Part shown: positions 40,465 through 53,500 of the stretch, in pieces | Position numbering within the stretch: the first letter of the stretch is position 1 | Layout: each line of letters starts with the position of its first letter | NCBI GenBank assembly: GCA_018881555.1 | Contig: JACAXG010000264.1 | Coordinates: 13,775 to 77,774 of the forward strand | DNA length: 64,000 nucleotides | Reading direction: 5' to 3' | Origin: Amblyornis subalaris | Taxonomy: Eukaryota; Chordata; Aves; Passeriformes; Ptilonorhynchidae | Program-made: the position numbers and the translations under genes | Notes under the pieces: model-generated | Seen by the model: only the letters and a program-made list of their open reading frames with translations | What the model was told of the DNA's origin: nothing | Database searches by the model: none

Positions 40465-41468
40465 TTTTTCTTCTTCTTTTGCTTTCTGTTGTCATTTCCA
40501 TTATTTAAATAGATACATTTAGACTGCAGATTGCTTTAGACAAGTAGATGGAAGAATTTGGTAAATTCCAAAGAATACACATTAAGTATTTGGCAATATA
40601 TCCTCAGCAAACAGCTCTTATGCCATCACACCATGTGTCTGGCCATCCTACCTAATTATATTTGAAATCATTGGCTCATTCCAGCCAAGGGGAACTAGAA
40701 GTCTCAAAGACATTTATATTTCTGTAAGTTTTTCATAGATCACAGATGTCTTCCCCAAGTGTGCTCCATGCTATTGCTCAAGACCATGACCATGGGAGAG
40801 AAACCCTAGAAAGGAATCAGCTTTAGGAAGGGCTTCGTTTGGAGCTCAAAGCCAGGCACGAGAAGCATTTGCAGGAAAACAGATCCCTGGTAGGCAAGAA
40901 CGTCAAGTTAAAATGGGAGGGTAGAAGCTGTTGCTGCCCCTGGCTGTTCACCACAGCCAAGACAGAAATGGTCGAAACTCTAATGAAAGAGCGTTTGAAC
41001 CACCATGGTGCTCAGCTTGGTGTTTCAAGGTAAGCTAGTACTAACTCTGGTTTTGTGNTACCTGTGGCCTGTGTGAATAGAGTTTACCTGTCGGAGTAAG
41101 TTCTATTTATGCTCAGGTGCCTTCAGAAACCTGCGAGTTCNGGCTTAAGGCAGCACCGCAGCAGTCGGGGTAGCATCACACCCTGTCTGGCGGGCGGGTC
41201 CGCCCTCGCCCCGGTCCTGCCGGGGCAGCACCTGAGGGTTTGGCTGGCGGGGTGCTCCGCGGTGTGGAGCACCTTCCCCTGGGGCCGCGGGCGGGCGGTA
41301 CGTGAGCGGGCACACGTCCCGGGGGCGACACCGCGGGCACCTCCGCGCGCGCCGCCGCTCGGGCCCAACCGTCCTCGGCCAACGGCCAGCGCGCGCTCCC
41401 GGGGCGGGCGGGCGGCGCGAGGGCGCGCGCACGCGTTGCCATGAGACGCGGGCGGCGGGGGAGGGGGG

Positions 41469-41524
41469 TTACGTGGTGACGTTAATTCTATATGAGCGCG
41501 AGCGGCGGGAGCGCGGGTCCTTTC
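41469..41524 (+). promoter_or_regulatory. NAP1L1 core promoter: CRE-like site, TATA-like box, TOP-like start
   Basis: TGACGT (41477-41482) forms a CRE half-site just after a TTACGTGG. TATATGAG (41490-41497) lies about 29 bases before the pyrimidine run TCCTTTC (41518-41524). This is unusually well ordered for a CpG-island promoter. NAP1L1 is reported in the literature as a TOP-type mRNA, and the layout fits that. The TSS is inferred. Confidence 0.55.
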
Positions 41525-41589
41525 ACCGCCGGCCGCGCGGCGCCTCCGCCTCGCTGCTCCTGAGTCACCGCCGCCCGCGGGCCGCGCAG
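41519..41589 (+). other. NAP1L1: NAP1L1 exon 1, non-coding 5'UTR
   Basis: Inferred first exon. It ends at CAG followed by GTACCG, a good splice donor, inside the CpG island. The left end is set about 29 bases downstream of a TATA-like TATATGAG, at a TCCTTTC pyrimidine run. Joined to the 17 non-coding bases of exon 2 it makes an 88-nt leader with no upstream ATG. The exact start site cannot be proven from sequence alone; alternative first exons in the island are possible. Confidence 0.6.
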
Positions 41590-44500
41590 GTACCGCCGGA
41601 GCGAGTCCGCCGCCGCCGCCCCGGGCTGGGGGTACGGGGGGCGGGCGGGGGGCGCTGGGCCCGCGCTTCCTCGCGGGGAGGCGGCGGGTGCCGGCCCGGC
41701 CTAGCGGGGCCCCGCGGCTGGCGGGGCGCGGGGGGGCCGACGGTGCCCGTACCACACCGAGCCCCCTTCCCCCCCTCCCNCCCCGCGGCCCGCGGGGCGG
41801 CGGCGCCGCTGCTCGCCCCCGGGCCCGCAGCGAGCAGCGCCGCTCTCCGCCTCCCGCGCGTCCCTCCGCCGCGCCCCGCAGAGCGCCCGGGCCGGGCTAG
41901 GCCGGGGCCCGTGGCGCGGCCGGCGCTGGGGGGGGAGGCGGGTCGGCTCCGCAACACGTGGGCGCTGAACGGGGCCGCGCCCGGCGCGGCCGGGGAACGG
42001 GAGGGTGGCAGGGCCGGAAAGCGGCCCGGGGAGGAGCGGGTGAGCGTGTCCGTCCGGCCGCGGGGAGGGCGCGGGAGGGGCTCGGTGCCGATCCGGCGCG
42101 GGGCCCCGCGCGGTGTGTGCGCACATGGCGGAGCGGGGAGCGGCGGATGGCAGCGCGCCGTGGCCTTGGGCCGTCTCCCGCGCCTCATTCCCGCTCCCGT
42201 GCGTAGCCACGGCGCGGGTGTGCTGTGCTGTGCTGCTGGCAGGGGGACCCAGAGATTCAGCCAGGGGACGGGCAACTCCCGCGTCCTGCCTCAGGATAGA
42301 GCGGTGTTCCGGAGTTCAATATGTCTCTTCTCCGGGTGCCTGCTGGCTGGTATCACCCAAAATGAGTGTCACCAAGGAGGGCTGAGAAATTACCTGGAAG
42401 ATTTAGCAACTACGAGTGGATGTATTGTGTTCAGCATTTATGTAGATCTATCTACATATAGAACATACTCTATCTACTCCGTATTGGATGTTGAGGGGCC
42501 TTACACTGCCAGTACTTGTGAAACTTTGAATATTTAATAAAAAACCCTTCCTCATTTGCTTGCAGAAGAAAACAAACCTTTTTCCAAGTGACTGCTATAG
42601 TAATAATACGTCAGCAGCTTCCACAGTTTATCTCCAAGCTCACTGCAGTTATGTGCATGTTTGAAGCCCTGTTGAGATACACTTATATTTCCTATTCTAA
42701 CTCATTTGTGGAGGGTAAGAGAAGTGGGCACGGTGTCTGCAAGGTATGACAAATACTCTCCTCTACTCAGCCCCTCGTGGGATTTTAACATCTGCTGGTA
42801 GATACTACATTAATCAGGCAGGAGATAGTGCCTGATAATTTTAATTACAATCATGAAATGAAACTTGAGAGAAGAGCTAAGGCCTAAGGCTGTGAACTGA
42901 TGTAGGTAGTTTTCTGACAAAAATGTTAGTAGCCTTCCTGCTGTGCCTGTTTTACAATGGTACTCTTTAAAGATGAGAAATGCACTGTACTTCGACTGAA
43001 GCAAGCCGAATGACTTCCAGTCTCTTGTAAATCCGGAAATTATATTAATCCTTATGGAAAAGTAGAATTTAAAATCTACGTACATGGAAATTTAAGTTAC
43101 TTGAATGCTTCTGTACCAGACAAAGGTTTAGGCCTCTCAGGCCTCAGGTACATGAAACATTGCTATAAGTGCTTAGAATAGGACATCGATATGTGAGCTT
43201 GTGTTTGTGTGTCCCACAAGGTCCTGTGAGAGGACCTTGGTCCTGCCACTTTTTCAGTGTTTTGTGACAAGTCTTGGATATCATGTGCTCTGGTTTCTGA
43301 GGACAGAGTATTATAGAATGTTGGTCCTGTGCACTGGCGTTAGCGCGGTGTTTCTCAGATCTCCTGGTCCGTCTCTGACTTTGACAAGACCAGGAACTGA
43401 GTGTTGGGACTGCTGGAAAGATGCAGAGGTTCTGTGGTGCGTCTGTTCCACCAGCCTGGTGTTGCAAGAAGTGCCAGCTCTGCTGCAGCACTGTGTGTTT
43501 ACGTGCAGCACAGTAATGCTCCTGGCATCCTTGTGCATCGTCTAGCCCCTGCCTCACTCAGAAACTGTCTCTGGAAGCGGGTGGGGGACTTGTTATGGTG
43601 ACCTGCTTACTGAGCACCTTGGGTATGAGTGGTGTGGTGTTTTTCTTAGCTTTGAGCATGTGTGCACAAGTGAAACCGAAACCAAGGTGCTGTGGGCATA
43701 GTGTTATGAACCTTTATTTACAGAGTTTTCACAAACCTGAGACCTGCATCTTCCAGGCTGAGGCCTTGTCCTCTAATACAGAATTCAGATCTACAAGGAA
43801 ACTTTGGTTTACCCTGTACATTTGATAAAAAACGGTTTCTTCACTAAGCTCCTAAAAGTTGGAGCAGTTGTAGCACAAAGAGTTCAGCTCATCATGGCAG
43901 AGATTGTATTCCTTCAAGGCGTAAAATAGCTTGAGGATATTAATTTCAGTAGTGAAAAACCTTAGGGAGAATAAGAAAAGAATCTTCTGTTTTGAATTTT
44001 GGTTCAATCCTTCGGTGAAAGCCAGTTTCTTCCAGTAGACCAGTGGGTATAATGAACATGTCTATGGTATCTTCACCTTTTTGATAATGTAGCTGTAACC
44101 TAATTCAGGTTCTTTGAAACAGGTACAAACATGGTATATCTCAAAAAAGGATCTGCTTCTTATTAAGGCAACTTCAGGAATTGGACTGATTACAGAAGAC
44201 GGAGGTGCAGGTGTTCTTTCAATGCTTGTTTGTTTTTCTGCACTCTTGTATACATTCAGTGGAACTTCAGCTCTGTGTTTTTCCATGAACTGATAAGGCC
44301 TTGGTATTTGTGGGGTACTAGTAGCCATTTACACAGAAGACAGTACTTTGCAGACAGAAAACAGAGTTTTTAATGTTGGTTTTGTTTTAGTACAACTTAG
44401 GAGTCTTCCCGACTGGTCTGGGCAATTGCGTTCCATCGAGCTTCTTAGGGAAGCAGTTAGTAAATAATAGTGGAACTGCATAGTACAAGTGGTGTTTAAT

Positions 44501-47500
44501 CCGAGGAAGGGTTGTGATGATAGGTTTAATGCTTATAGGTCAGTTTTCATTTATAAATTACTTAGAGTTCAAAAGTGATTATAATTACAGCTAATTCAAT
44601 CTAGCTGATTCTCACTCAGCTCAGAGGTTAATGCATTTCCTCATCACCTAATATTGTTAATCTGGAGAGTAGGTCTGGTGTCATAATGTATTTGTCTAGA
44701 AAACCAGACATGCCTGGAAGGCATCACAGAAGTTGCTTGGGGATTCATTTGATGACCTTCTGAAAAATTAAGCTATTTAGAAGCAATATATGAGGGCTTT
44801 GAGGACTTCCTACACTAAATGATTCTATGATTTTGTGAATCAGCGAAGTTAATGCAGAGGAAAAATCTTAATTACTGATGTGGCCTTGTGTATTTAATCA
44901 TAGCTTTTGACCTTAAGTTTTCAGGAAGACTTCACATATTGTAGATTAATACTTCAGTTGCATTCAGAAAAAGAGTTTGCTAATTTACCTTTGATAGTCT
45001 AGGGTTACTTAAAAATATAGATAATTTCAGATACTAAGTAACTTACATTCTCCCAAAAGATTAATCTTTTAAATGAATTTGCATCATCTACTTAAATGAA
45101 GACATCATCTGCCTCTTAACTACTTGTCAAAGGTTAAACTGCAGATCTTTCCTAGATGGAAAACTCTTTATATTTTAGTACTGGAAAATACAGATGCATT
45201 TGGGGGCTGAATGTGTGCTTAAATGTACATCTGTACAGACATGACCTGAAATGGTGATGTCTTGGTTTAAAACCTAACTTGCCATAATGAATAGACAGTT
45301 TGCACATTGGCTGTTCCACCTGTTCTTTGAGGGCTTTAGAACACAGTGCTGCCAGTTTATCCTTAGTAGATTTTTATGTTCAAAAGGTGAAAGCAGATTT
45401 TAGATATGAAAACTGGGTTTTGAATGTGCCTGTAGCTTTGAAGCATTCAATTGATGATTTTACATTTATTCTTCAAAGAACTACCACTACCACCACCCAA
45501 GTAATAAAGAAACAATGAAGGAACCTTCACCCAAAACATGAGAGAGAGTAGAATTAGCCAAGTCTTCGAGATTCTTGCTAAGAGAGTTGACTGAGTGGGT
45601 GCCTGAAAGCTGGAATGGACAAATCCCTAGACTTCTAAGACCTAGGTTAGAATCATAAATGCCTGTTGTCTTTTCTGACCATCTGCACTATGATTAGTTC
45701 AGTCCATACTTTATTTAGGTATTGCTTAATATGCAGTGTTTCAAAGGAAGGAGAGGCAGTTCTTTCATATTTCTTGTGGGATGACTTGCCCGTGGGGAAA
45801 AATTTTGTTCTCACCCTAGTTAAAAACCTGACAGGCATTGAAAGGTCAAGTTGAAGAACACAGGGAGGGGACATGAGATAAACCAGTTGATTGTTTACAT
45901 TGAAACCAATTTTGAATCTGTTATTTTTGAATTGATTGTTAAGGTAGGTATTTTTGTGTCATTTCTTGTTGCTCACTTCTCAAATACTATTAATAAAGAT
46001 ATGAACTGCTTCTGTTGCTCAAGTATTCATGTTGCTAGGCCCTTAACTGAGCTAGTTCCTCTCCAATGTTGAGCAGTGAATACAGTATTTTTATTAAGGA
46101 TACATTACTGAAGCGCACAATGATCATATTCTGTATCGTGTATTTTAGTCACCATGCATTCATTTCAGATCTTGCCACTTCTGCATGTTGAGTAGAAGTC
46201 TTGTCATTATATGTGTGTCTTTACACTGCAGTTTTTTGACCTTTTGAACTCTAAATTAATTGGGAGTGTATCTTTTGTTACTTTAGATACTGTTTATTTT
46301 GCCTCACTTGGGTCACCCTTTTAAGCAGCTCCTAATTCTGTGATACCACAGTTTTGGAAATTACTCATCTTGACTTTGAATGTTAAAGTATGAGCTGGTA
46401 CAGTGCTTTATGCTGTTTCTTGAGTGTGCAAGGTAGCATCATCAGAAACATGCTTGCTGTGTTTGAAGTGGTGAGATCTTTGTGACACAGCCTCTTGGTT
46501 CCTTTACCATCTTCAGTGTTATGACGATAACACGTACTTCTGTAGTGAATGAATTTAAAATTGCATTCATCAGATGTTCTAGCAAAAAACATGCTTCTGA
46601 AACCTGTACACATTTTTCGGTGTTTTTAACTTTCTTCTCAGATAAGGATGCTTAGATGTTTTTTAAGTCAAATTGGATAAAAACTTTAATGCTGCAGTGT
46701 GTGAGTTGCAGATAGCAACGTAATTGCTAGTATGGTTGTGTTTGATTATGTGGTGATCTAGGTAGCCAACTAATGCTCTCCTTCCCATTGTTTGATGTTG
46801 TAGCATGCTTGGTTGATTTTTTTTAAACTGTTAGAGTGCACCCTGAAGAACTTCGTTAAAACACAAATATTTTTTATTACTTTGCCACTTTTTAACAAAC
46901 TGAATACCTGTACCAACATGAACTGTATTGAGAAATACTCTCAAGAAATTTTAAATATTTCTTTATTTAAAGATTTTAAATACTTTAAATATTTCTTTAT
47001 TTAAGATTTTGATTTCAACCCTTTAGGATGGCTGCTGTTTTTCCCATTATCAGTGATGGAAAGTAAAACCTGTAAAATGGTATACTGAGTAGTTTGTGTA
47101 AAAATAATAATCCTTGTTAATTTTTTCCAGGGTTTCAGGGTTAACCTCCAGGTTAACCCTTGACATAGTGAAAGNTTGTTCTAAATAGAAATTGTTAGGT
47201 TTTCTGCTGCAGAATCTTGGCATCCAGAACAAAGGCAACATTGTGTGTTAATTACCCTGTTTTTAGAACATGATCAGGGAGCTCAGGTCAGTAGCATAGA
47301 CAAACATGCAGATATAATTTAGTCCTGATTTTCAGTTGTTAGTTTGTAGTCCATCTCCTTCTCGGTATGGAGGCTCTTTTCTGGTGAAAGAATAAACAGG
47401 CTCTATTTTAAATGCAGTAAAAATGCTACAAAGATAGAAGTTCAGTATTTGTTGATTGAACCCTCATTTCCTGATTGAAAAATTAGTTAAGGGGAAAGCT

Positions 47501-50500
47501 TAAAATGGGTTTCCATATGAATGAAAACAAATCGTTCAGTTACTAATAACTGAGTTACTTACATGTATGTTATCCCTCTGTTTTGTTTTGAAGAATTTGA
47601 CTTTTTCCCATCGAGTGACTGGCATTCTCATTCAAGTGTAGAGCACTTTAGAGNTGAAATGGGGAAAATGTGTTTTCCTGCTGTAACATGTATACATGTA
47701 TTGTGCAGAGGGCCTGCAAGCACTAGTGAAATAGTTGCATTGGCAAATGGCTGAAGTTGATGCCTTTACTTCAGGAGTTATTAGGGAGTGCAAAAAAATA
47801 CCACTTGAAGGGGAGAGCAGACAGTTTCAATTAATTGTGTTGTGTTTCTTGGTTCAGAATTATCATGGTTTAGTGTTTTTTTAATTCTCTACAGCCACCT
47901 TCTGAATTTTGCCATATTACCATAAGCCAGGATGTAGCAGTACAGTTTCACAGTAACTTCAAACTTGCCTAACCCTTTTCATGAATGGTTATAAAAGCTA
48001 CTCACCTGTGACAGCTTCTGTTTCTTGACCCTGCTGTTACTCATGCAACTGCAGGTCTAACACTGTATAAAGAAATGCTTAGAATTTTTTTTAACTTTAC
48101 AGTCGTTCAGACATTGCTGATGAAAGGAAGGGGGAATGGGGGTATGCATAGCTAAGAGAGAACTACAATAAGCTTTTCCAGCAGGGTTTGCTTTGTCTGA
48201 CTGGAAGATCATTCAGAAGAGAGACTGGGTGTTCCCTGTGTGAAGGGAACGTATCTCTCACGTGATAAGAGTGGCTCCCATCTTGGATATTTAAGCACAT
48301 GGACATAGCTAAAAGTTCTGAGTGTTTTATGAAATGCCGCTTCTCATCTGAATTTCTTACCCTTTACTGCTTGGTCCAGGAGACCTTACTTAAGCTTTTG
48401 CTAAAGACTCCCATATATTACTGTGCCNGTTAGCATTTCTGCTGTTAACTGTGCATGTCTTTTGCACATAGTGGATGAGTTGGTGCTTGCGCAATAAATT
48501 GTGTCAAAATGGAGGGATTTGAGTTACTGTGAGGGTCCAGTGTCACCTTGTTACCGTATTGAGGAACTTGGATTCCTTGGTTATATTGACAATTAGCTCC
48601 TTAGTCTCTTTATCCAGAACTTGATAGCTTCTATATTAATACTGTCGTCTTTATTATATCACACTCTTGTTTTCTGTGCTTGTATTTGGGCAGACAGTTT
48701 TAATTATTTAGTCTAGATTTTAAAATTTAAATAAATTTTGTCAAATTTTGCTCCTACATTAACAGTTAGAAATCTTCTGTTAACAGAATAACTTTGAGGC
48801 ATTAATAAAAGAGAATAGTCTCTGGAGAGTTCAGTGGCTGATAATGTCTTTAATCAAATAGATGTGGTATCTTGATGTTCTAGCATTGCACTACTCTGCG
48901 CATTTAATTCAGATGGATTTTTTTTTTGACCTTCTGCTTTCCTAAGAAGGTGTATTTTTCCCCCAAGATGAATGATATACTCTGTTTGTGACATGTTTAT
49001 CTGCCATGTTAATCATAGAAACATAGAATTGTTTAGGCTGAAAAAGGCCTTTCCTCTATGACTGAGTCCAGCTGTTAACCCAGCACAGCTGTGTTCCCTG
49101 CTAAACCGTATCCCCAAGTGCCATACCTGCACATTTTTTGAACTTCCAGGGATGGTGGTTGCAGCACTTCCCTAAGGTTTCAATGCCTAACAACCATTTC
49201 AGTGAAGAGTGTTTTCCTGACAGCCAATCTAAACCTGCCCTGGTGTGATTTCAGGCTATTTCCTCTCATCCTGTTGACTGTTAACCTGGGAGAAGAGACC
49301 ACTTCCCACTCGGCTGCAACCTCGTTTTGGGTAGTAGTAGAGAGCGATGGGGTCTCCCCTCAGGATAATGATAGATACAATATCCGCTTGTTTCATGACC
49401 AGTTTTCATGCTAGCGGTAATNGATGAATGAATTTGATCCCACAAGTATAAAGGAAACACTTGCTTTTCTGCTTTATTCCCTTTTGAAATGGCATTTTTA
49501 ACCCAATGCATTATTCAGTTGCTTCTTTTTGAAAAGGANCTAAATGTTTTCCTAGTTACTAATGAACTGTATGATCTTTTCTCTCATAACAATTTCCCTA
49601 CCTGATGATTGCTACCATAGCTTCTACTAACAGTTCTGGAATGATTCATGGGTTTTTTGGGTTGTAGTACCAAGCCATTTGAAGTGTGAAACTCTATATA
49701 CCTTGTGCTGTGCACATTTTAAACAGTTCACTCAGTTCTCACAGAATTGTTTAGGTTGGAAAAGACGTTTAAAATCATTATGCAGAGCATCTGAGCTCTT
49801 TAAAGTCACAAACCTCTCTTAGAGGTTTTGAGCAAACTACCCCAGACAGTTATTTTGAGCATCTGCAGTTAGTGTGTTTTCTAATTGATCTTTACACTGC
49901 TATTTTAATTTTTGTTTTCTGTATTTGATTATGATTATGCAAGGAGAAATCTTACAAGTTGTCCTGGAACGCTAGGCAAGAACATCAGTTTGAACTAACT
50001 TCTAGTGAATTTATTGCTCTTGAGTTTCCCAGTCTGTAGTGAGAGTTGAACTTCGCTGGTATGATGTCATTTGTCTGGCACCTTTGGTTTCTGCACAGAT
50101 TGCAAATAGCTTACAGGACTTAATCCTGATGATTTTTTAAATACAACTAGCTATCCTCCAGCTGGACCTCTCTTTTCTTCGCTGACATCTGACTTTGTCC
50201 ACCACTTAGTTTGTCATCTTACATTGCGGCTTCTTAATCCCACATAGGGCTCATTTGCTTTAGGTATTTTTTGTTAATGTGTTGCTTTCAGTTGCCCAAG
50301 GCTTGCCAGGGACAGGAATAGGCTGATAGGCTATTTTGTGGACAAGCTGACTTGTATTTGTAATGCTCTGAATTACTGACTACTGAGGAAATCAGTTTGG
50401 ACAAAAGGATAGGTTTCTTTTAAAAATGTGACTTAGCAAGGCTTGGCTGCAGTTTGGGTCTGAGAGCCTCAAAAAGCCTATTTGTGACTCTTGAACAACT

Positions 50501-53500
50501 TGAAAAATTTCTTTAACTTGCTATTTCAAAGTAATTGTGTGAACAATTTGTCTAGAGAAGGGGAAGAGGTGTTTCCTGAAAGGGAGGGTGTGGGTACTGT
50601 TTGTGGCATGGTATCCTCAGAGGTGCTGAACAGCTGAGATGTATTGTCAGCCTGCCAGCCTTAGGGCTTGTGCAAAAAAGCTGTTGTTTTGCTGGAGGAA
50701 GTGTCTCAGGAATGTCTTGCTGCCTCAGCTGACTTGTAACTCACCTCGCTGTGACCTGTCTTCCTGAGGCCGAGCGGATGTCCGGGTAATCCAGTCCTGG
50801 CATGCTTACTCGGTACACGTAAAGCTGATCTTAAAAAGAAAAGGCTTCTCACCAAAGCCTGTGTCCTAGCTGTAACATGGCTGGTGCCTCTGCACACACA
50901 CAGATTAGTTTCTGTGTGGGTAAAGGAAAGATTAGGAAGTGCTGAACACTTAGAGTTTGTATTTCTGTCTTCACTATTTCTATCTTCACTTGTGCAAAAT
51001 CACTTAGTGAAGAAACTATAACCCCTGAAAACTGAAAGCTCACTAATGGGCGAGGATGAACATGTGAACGTTCTGCATATATCAAACTCAGTTTCTTGAA
51101 AAACATGACAGATTAACAAGATGAAGTGTCCTTTGAGCCTAATGAAAAGAGCAAATTGTCATACTGTTTTGGTAAGATTTAAATTTTAGGGGGGTTTTGC
51201 TAATTTTTGGTAATTCTGCAGGATGCACTCAAAGCTGTGTCTNAGCTAGTGCTGGATTTAGTCTTCTAACCTTTAATTTTGATAAAAAACATGTTTTCTT
51301 GTGATACAGGCTTAAGGTACCTGTATGAAAGAGCTTTTAAACTTGAACCTTCAGAAAACTTGCACTGTAGCTTGCTTTTCTGTACTTTTGCTTTCTTTTT
51401 TTAGCACAAACTTTCTACATATTCTCTTTCAAGCCTTGCAAAGATAAGATAATTGTTTCTTTACCTCTGCATATTTTTGCAATGAGCAGCAAAACATTGT
51501 AAGTGAAGCCTGTGGGCCCCTCTGTATTTGGCCATAAACGTCTACTGCATTGAAACAGCTACTGGATGTAGCTGTTCAAATAATAAGGAAATAAAATATT
51601 TTACTAATAAGGAGGTTTTCTGTATGCTGGCTTTGTACAGGGATGTAGACTACCCCTTATTTGTGCTCATAAGCCTCTTCTTGCAGTCAGGAGGCCTAGA
51701 TTCCAAGCCATATCTCAGTCCAAAGCAATCACTTAGACACTGAGGCTGGAAGTAATTCACTAGATGTAGCCAGGTTTGTTATAGTCCTTTGACAACTGGT
51801 GAACTGGTATCTCCCTGGGACTACTTCAGGGAGTGATGCCAGTGAGTGATTCTTGTTGCTCACACGCTGAGGTGCAGCTGCTGTTTACAATCCCAAATGC
51901 ACCTATGAATGAACTGGGAAGGACAACTGTGTCTTACAGAAAGTGGAGCAATATGAGTGTTATATTTAAATATTTAATGTTGGGGAGCTACTCCAAAATA
52001 AATACTGCAGTGGTGTATTCTAAGGTTATTGATTGTGGTATGTATTGTATTTGAAACTCTGAAGTCTAGACTGGGACCTTGTACTAGGCATTGTGCAGAG
52101 ATAATGAAGGTTGTTTGCTCTTAAGGAATGCATTTTCTCAGTGCTTTTCTGCTTCTAGTGTTTGTGGTTTTGTTTCTGCCTCTTTTTTTAACCAGTAGGG
52201 CTGTGTTTGCAGAGAAACTTACGGTNGTTTAAGTAAATGACAGTAAACAAAACGTGATGCAGCTCCATATCTCCATGCTAGTGGGTTGCACAGATTATTC
52301 TAAATGTCTGCCAGCATAGTTTTCTTGGCAGTGCCTTGTAGTCTCCTTACTCAAGAACTGTTCTCTAGAGCTGGCAGATGATTGCCGTGACAAACGCTAG
52401 TATCTCCTCAGTTTGCAGAAGAATTCTTCCAACTGCATATGTTCTGATACTGAGTTGTGTGAAAAGGGAAGATTAAAGGATAGGACATGAAAAAGACTGA
52501 TGCAAGGAGAACAGGAAAAATTGGATGAGAGAGAGGAACACACTAGAGGGAGGCTCTGAAGTTGACAGCTGCTTGATAATGTCTATTTTAATTTCAAAAA
52601 AATCTTTGAAGAATGTTATTCAAAGTCTCTGGGTAAACTGGGCCATAATTTGAAAACACCCAGTGCTTGCATGGATTGTTTAAGAGCCAGAAAGCAGAGG
52701 GTCATAACTGCCCATTGCAATGAGGAGAGAGAGACAGATGCTGAAGTCCCACAGGGTGCTGTAATGAGATGAATGCCTTCAGCATGGTCAGAAGTGATCT
52801 TGGAAAGAGGGTGAACAGTGAAAGTGATGCCTTACCAGGACTACCTAAAAGAGAGAGACTTGACAAAGATCAAAAGGTTAGAAAGGGGTGGTGTTTATTT
52901 GAAGGCCTTTAGGTACATCCAGGGCAGTCAAAGCTCACTCAGGGGGGGGGGCCTACACCCCAGGCGGACTCCCTGAGGTCCTCTTCCCAAGACAGACCAC
53001 CCAAGATGGACGGCTGGTCACGAGTTCTCCATACTTGTGTAAGTTTGGTCCATTAGCATATTGGGGCTAGCTCTTCCAATTACAGCCCCAGGTAATGAAG
53101 TAATTCTCCCCAGGTTTTTCCCCCCTTCATCAACGGTCGTTTACGGATCTTGGCCCTGAAGCAGTAAGGTGTCCTTGAAGTTCAGGCCTGAAGATGGATT
53201 GTTTTGTCTAGAAGCAGTAGCTAACACTTTTATATGGGCTTTAGAGCTACACACTAAGAATTGCAGGGTTACAAATATATGAAAAATACAAAAGCCAAAA
53301 TCCTAAGGCATCAAAAGGATGGATGAAAGTTGCTGATGACAAGTAAGTGTTGAGAGGGTGAAAACAAGGGCCCACTGAGGAATTCAGGAACACGAGACTC
53401 CTGGTGAAACTTCCTCTGCCACGCAGTTGCCCCGTGTAGAAAAATCTTAGTTCTAAGCTGAATATTGCAACTCAGAAAGAGGATTTTAGTGCTTTGATAC

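Larger units (their letters stand above)
41140..42290. promoter_or_regulatory. CpG island of the NAP1L1 promoter
   Basis: An abrupt block of very high GC and CpG density inside otherwise AT-rich DNA. It covers the inferred start site and the first 700 bases of intron 1. Sites visible by eye include an E-box CACGTG (41955-41960) and a YY1-like ACATGGCGG (42123-42131). Long open frames here, up to 411 codons, are a product of low stop-codon frequency in GC-rich DNA and are not called as genes. The island could also fire antisense, which I cannot judge. Confidence 0.9.

Noticed and set aside
41302..42537. 411-codon ORF (+) and several 170-236-codon ORFs on the other strand across the CpG island
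   Set aside because: Open because GC-rich DNA has few stops; low-complexity Arg/Gly/Ala/Pro translation, an N inside, and overlap of promoter, exon 1 and intron 1.
43144..43557. 137-codon minus-strand ORF overlapping a 114-codon + ORF in intron 1
   Set aside because: Both strands are open together, with His/Gln/Ser-rich random composition and no motif; treated as chance.
44514..44607. Possible box C/D snoRNA: GTGATGA and CTGA 84 bases apart in intron 1
   Set aside because: Flanking bases do not form the required terminal stem, and no C'/D' pair is evident.
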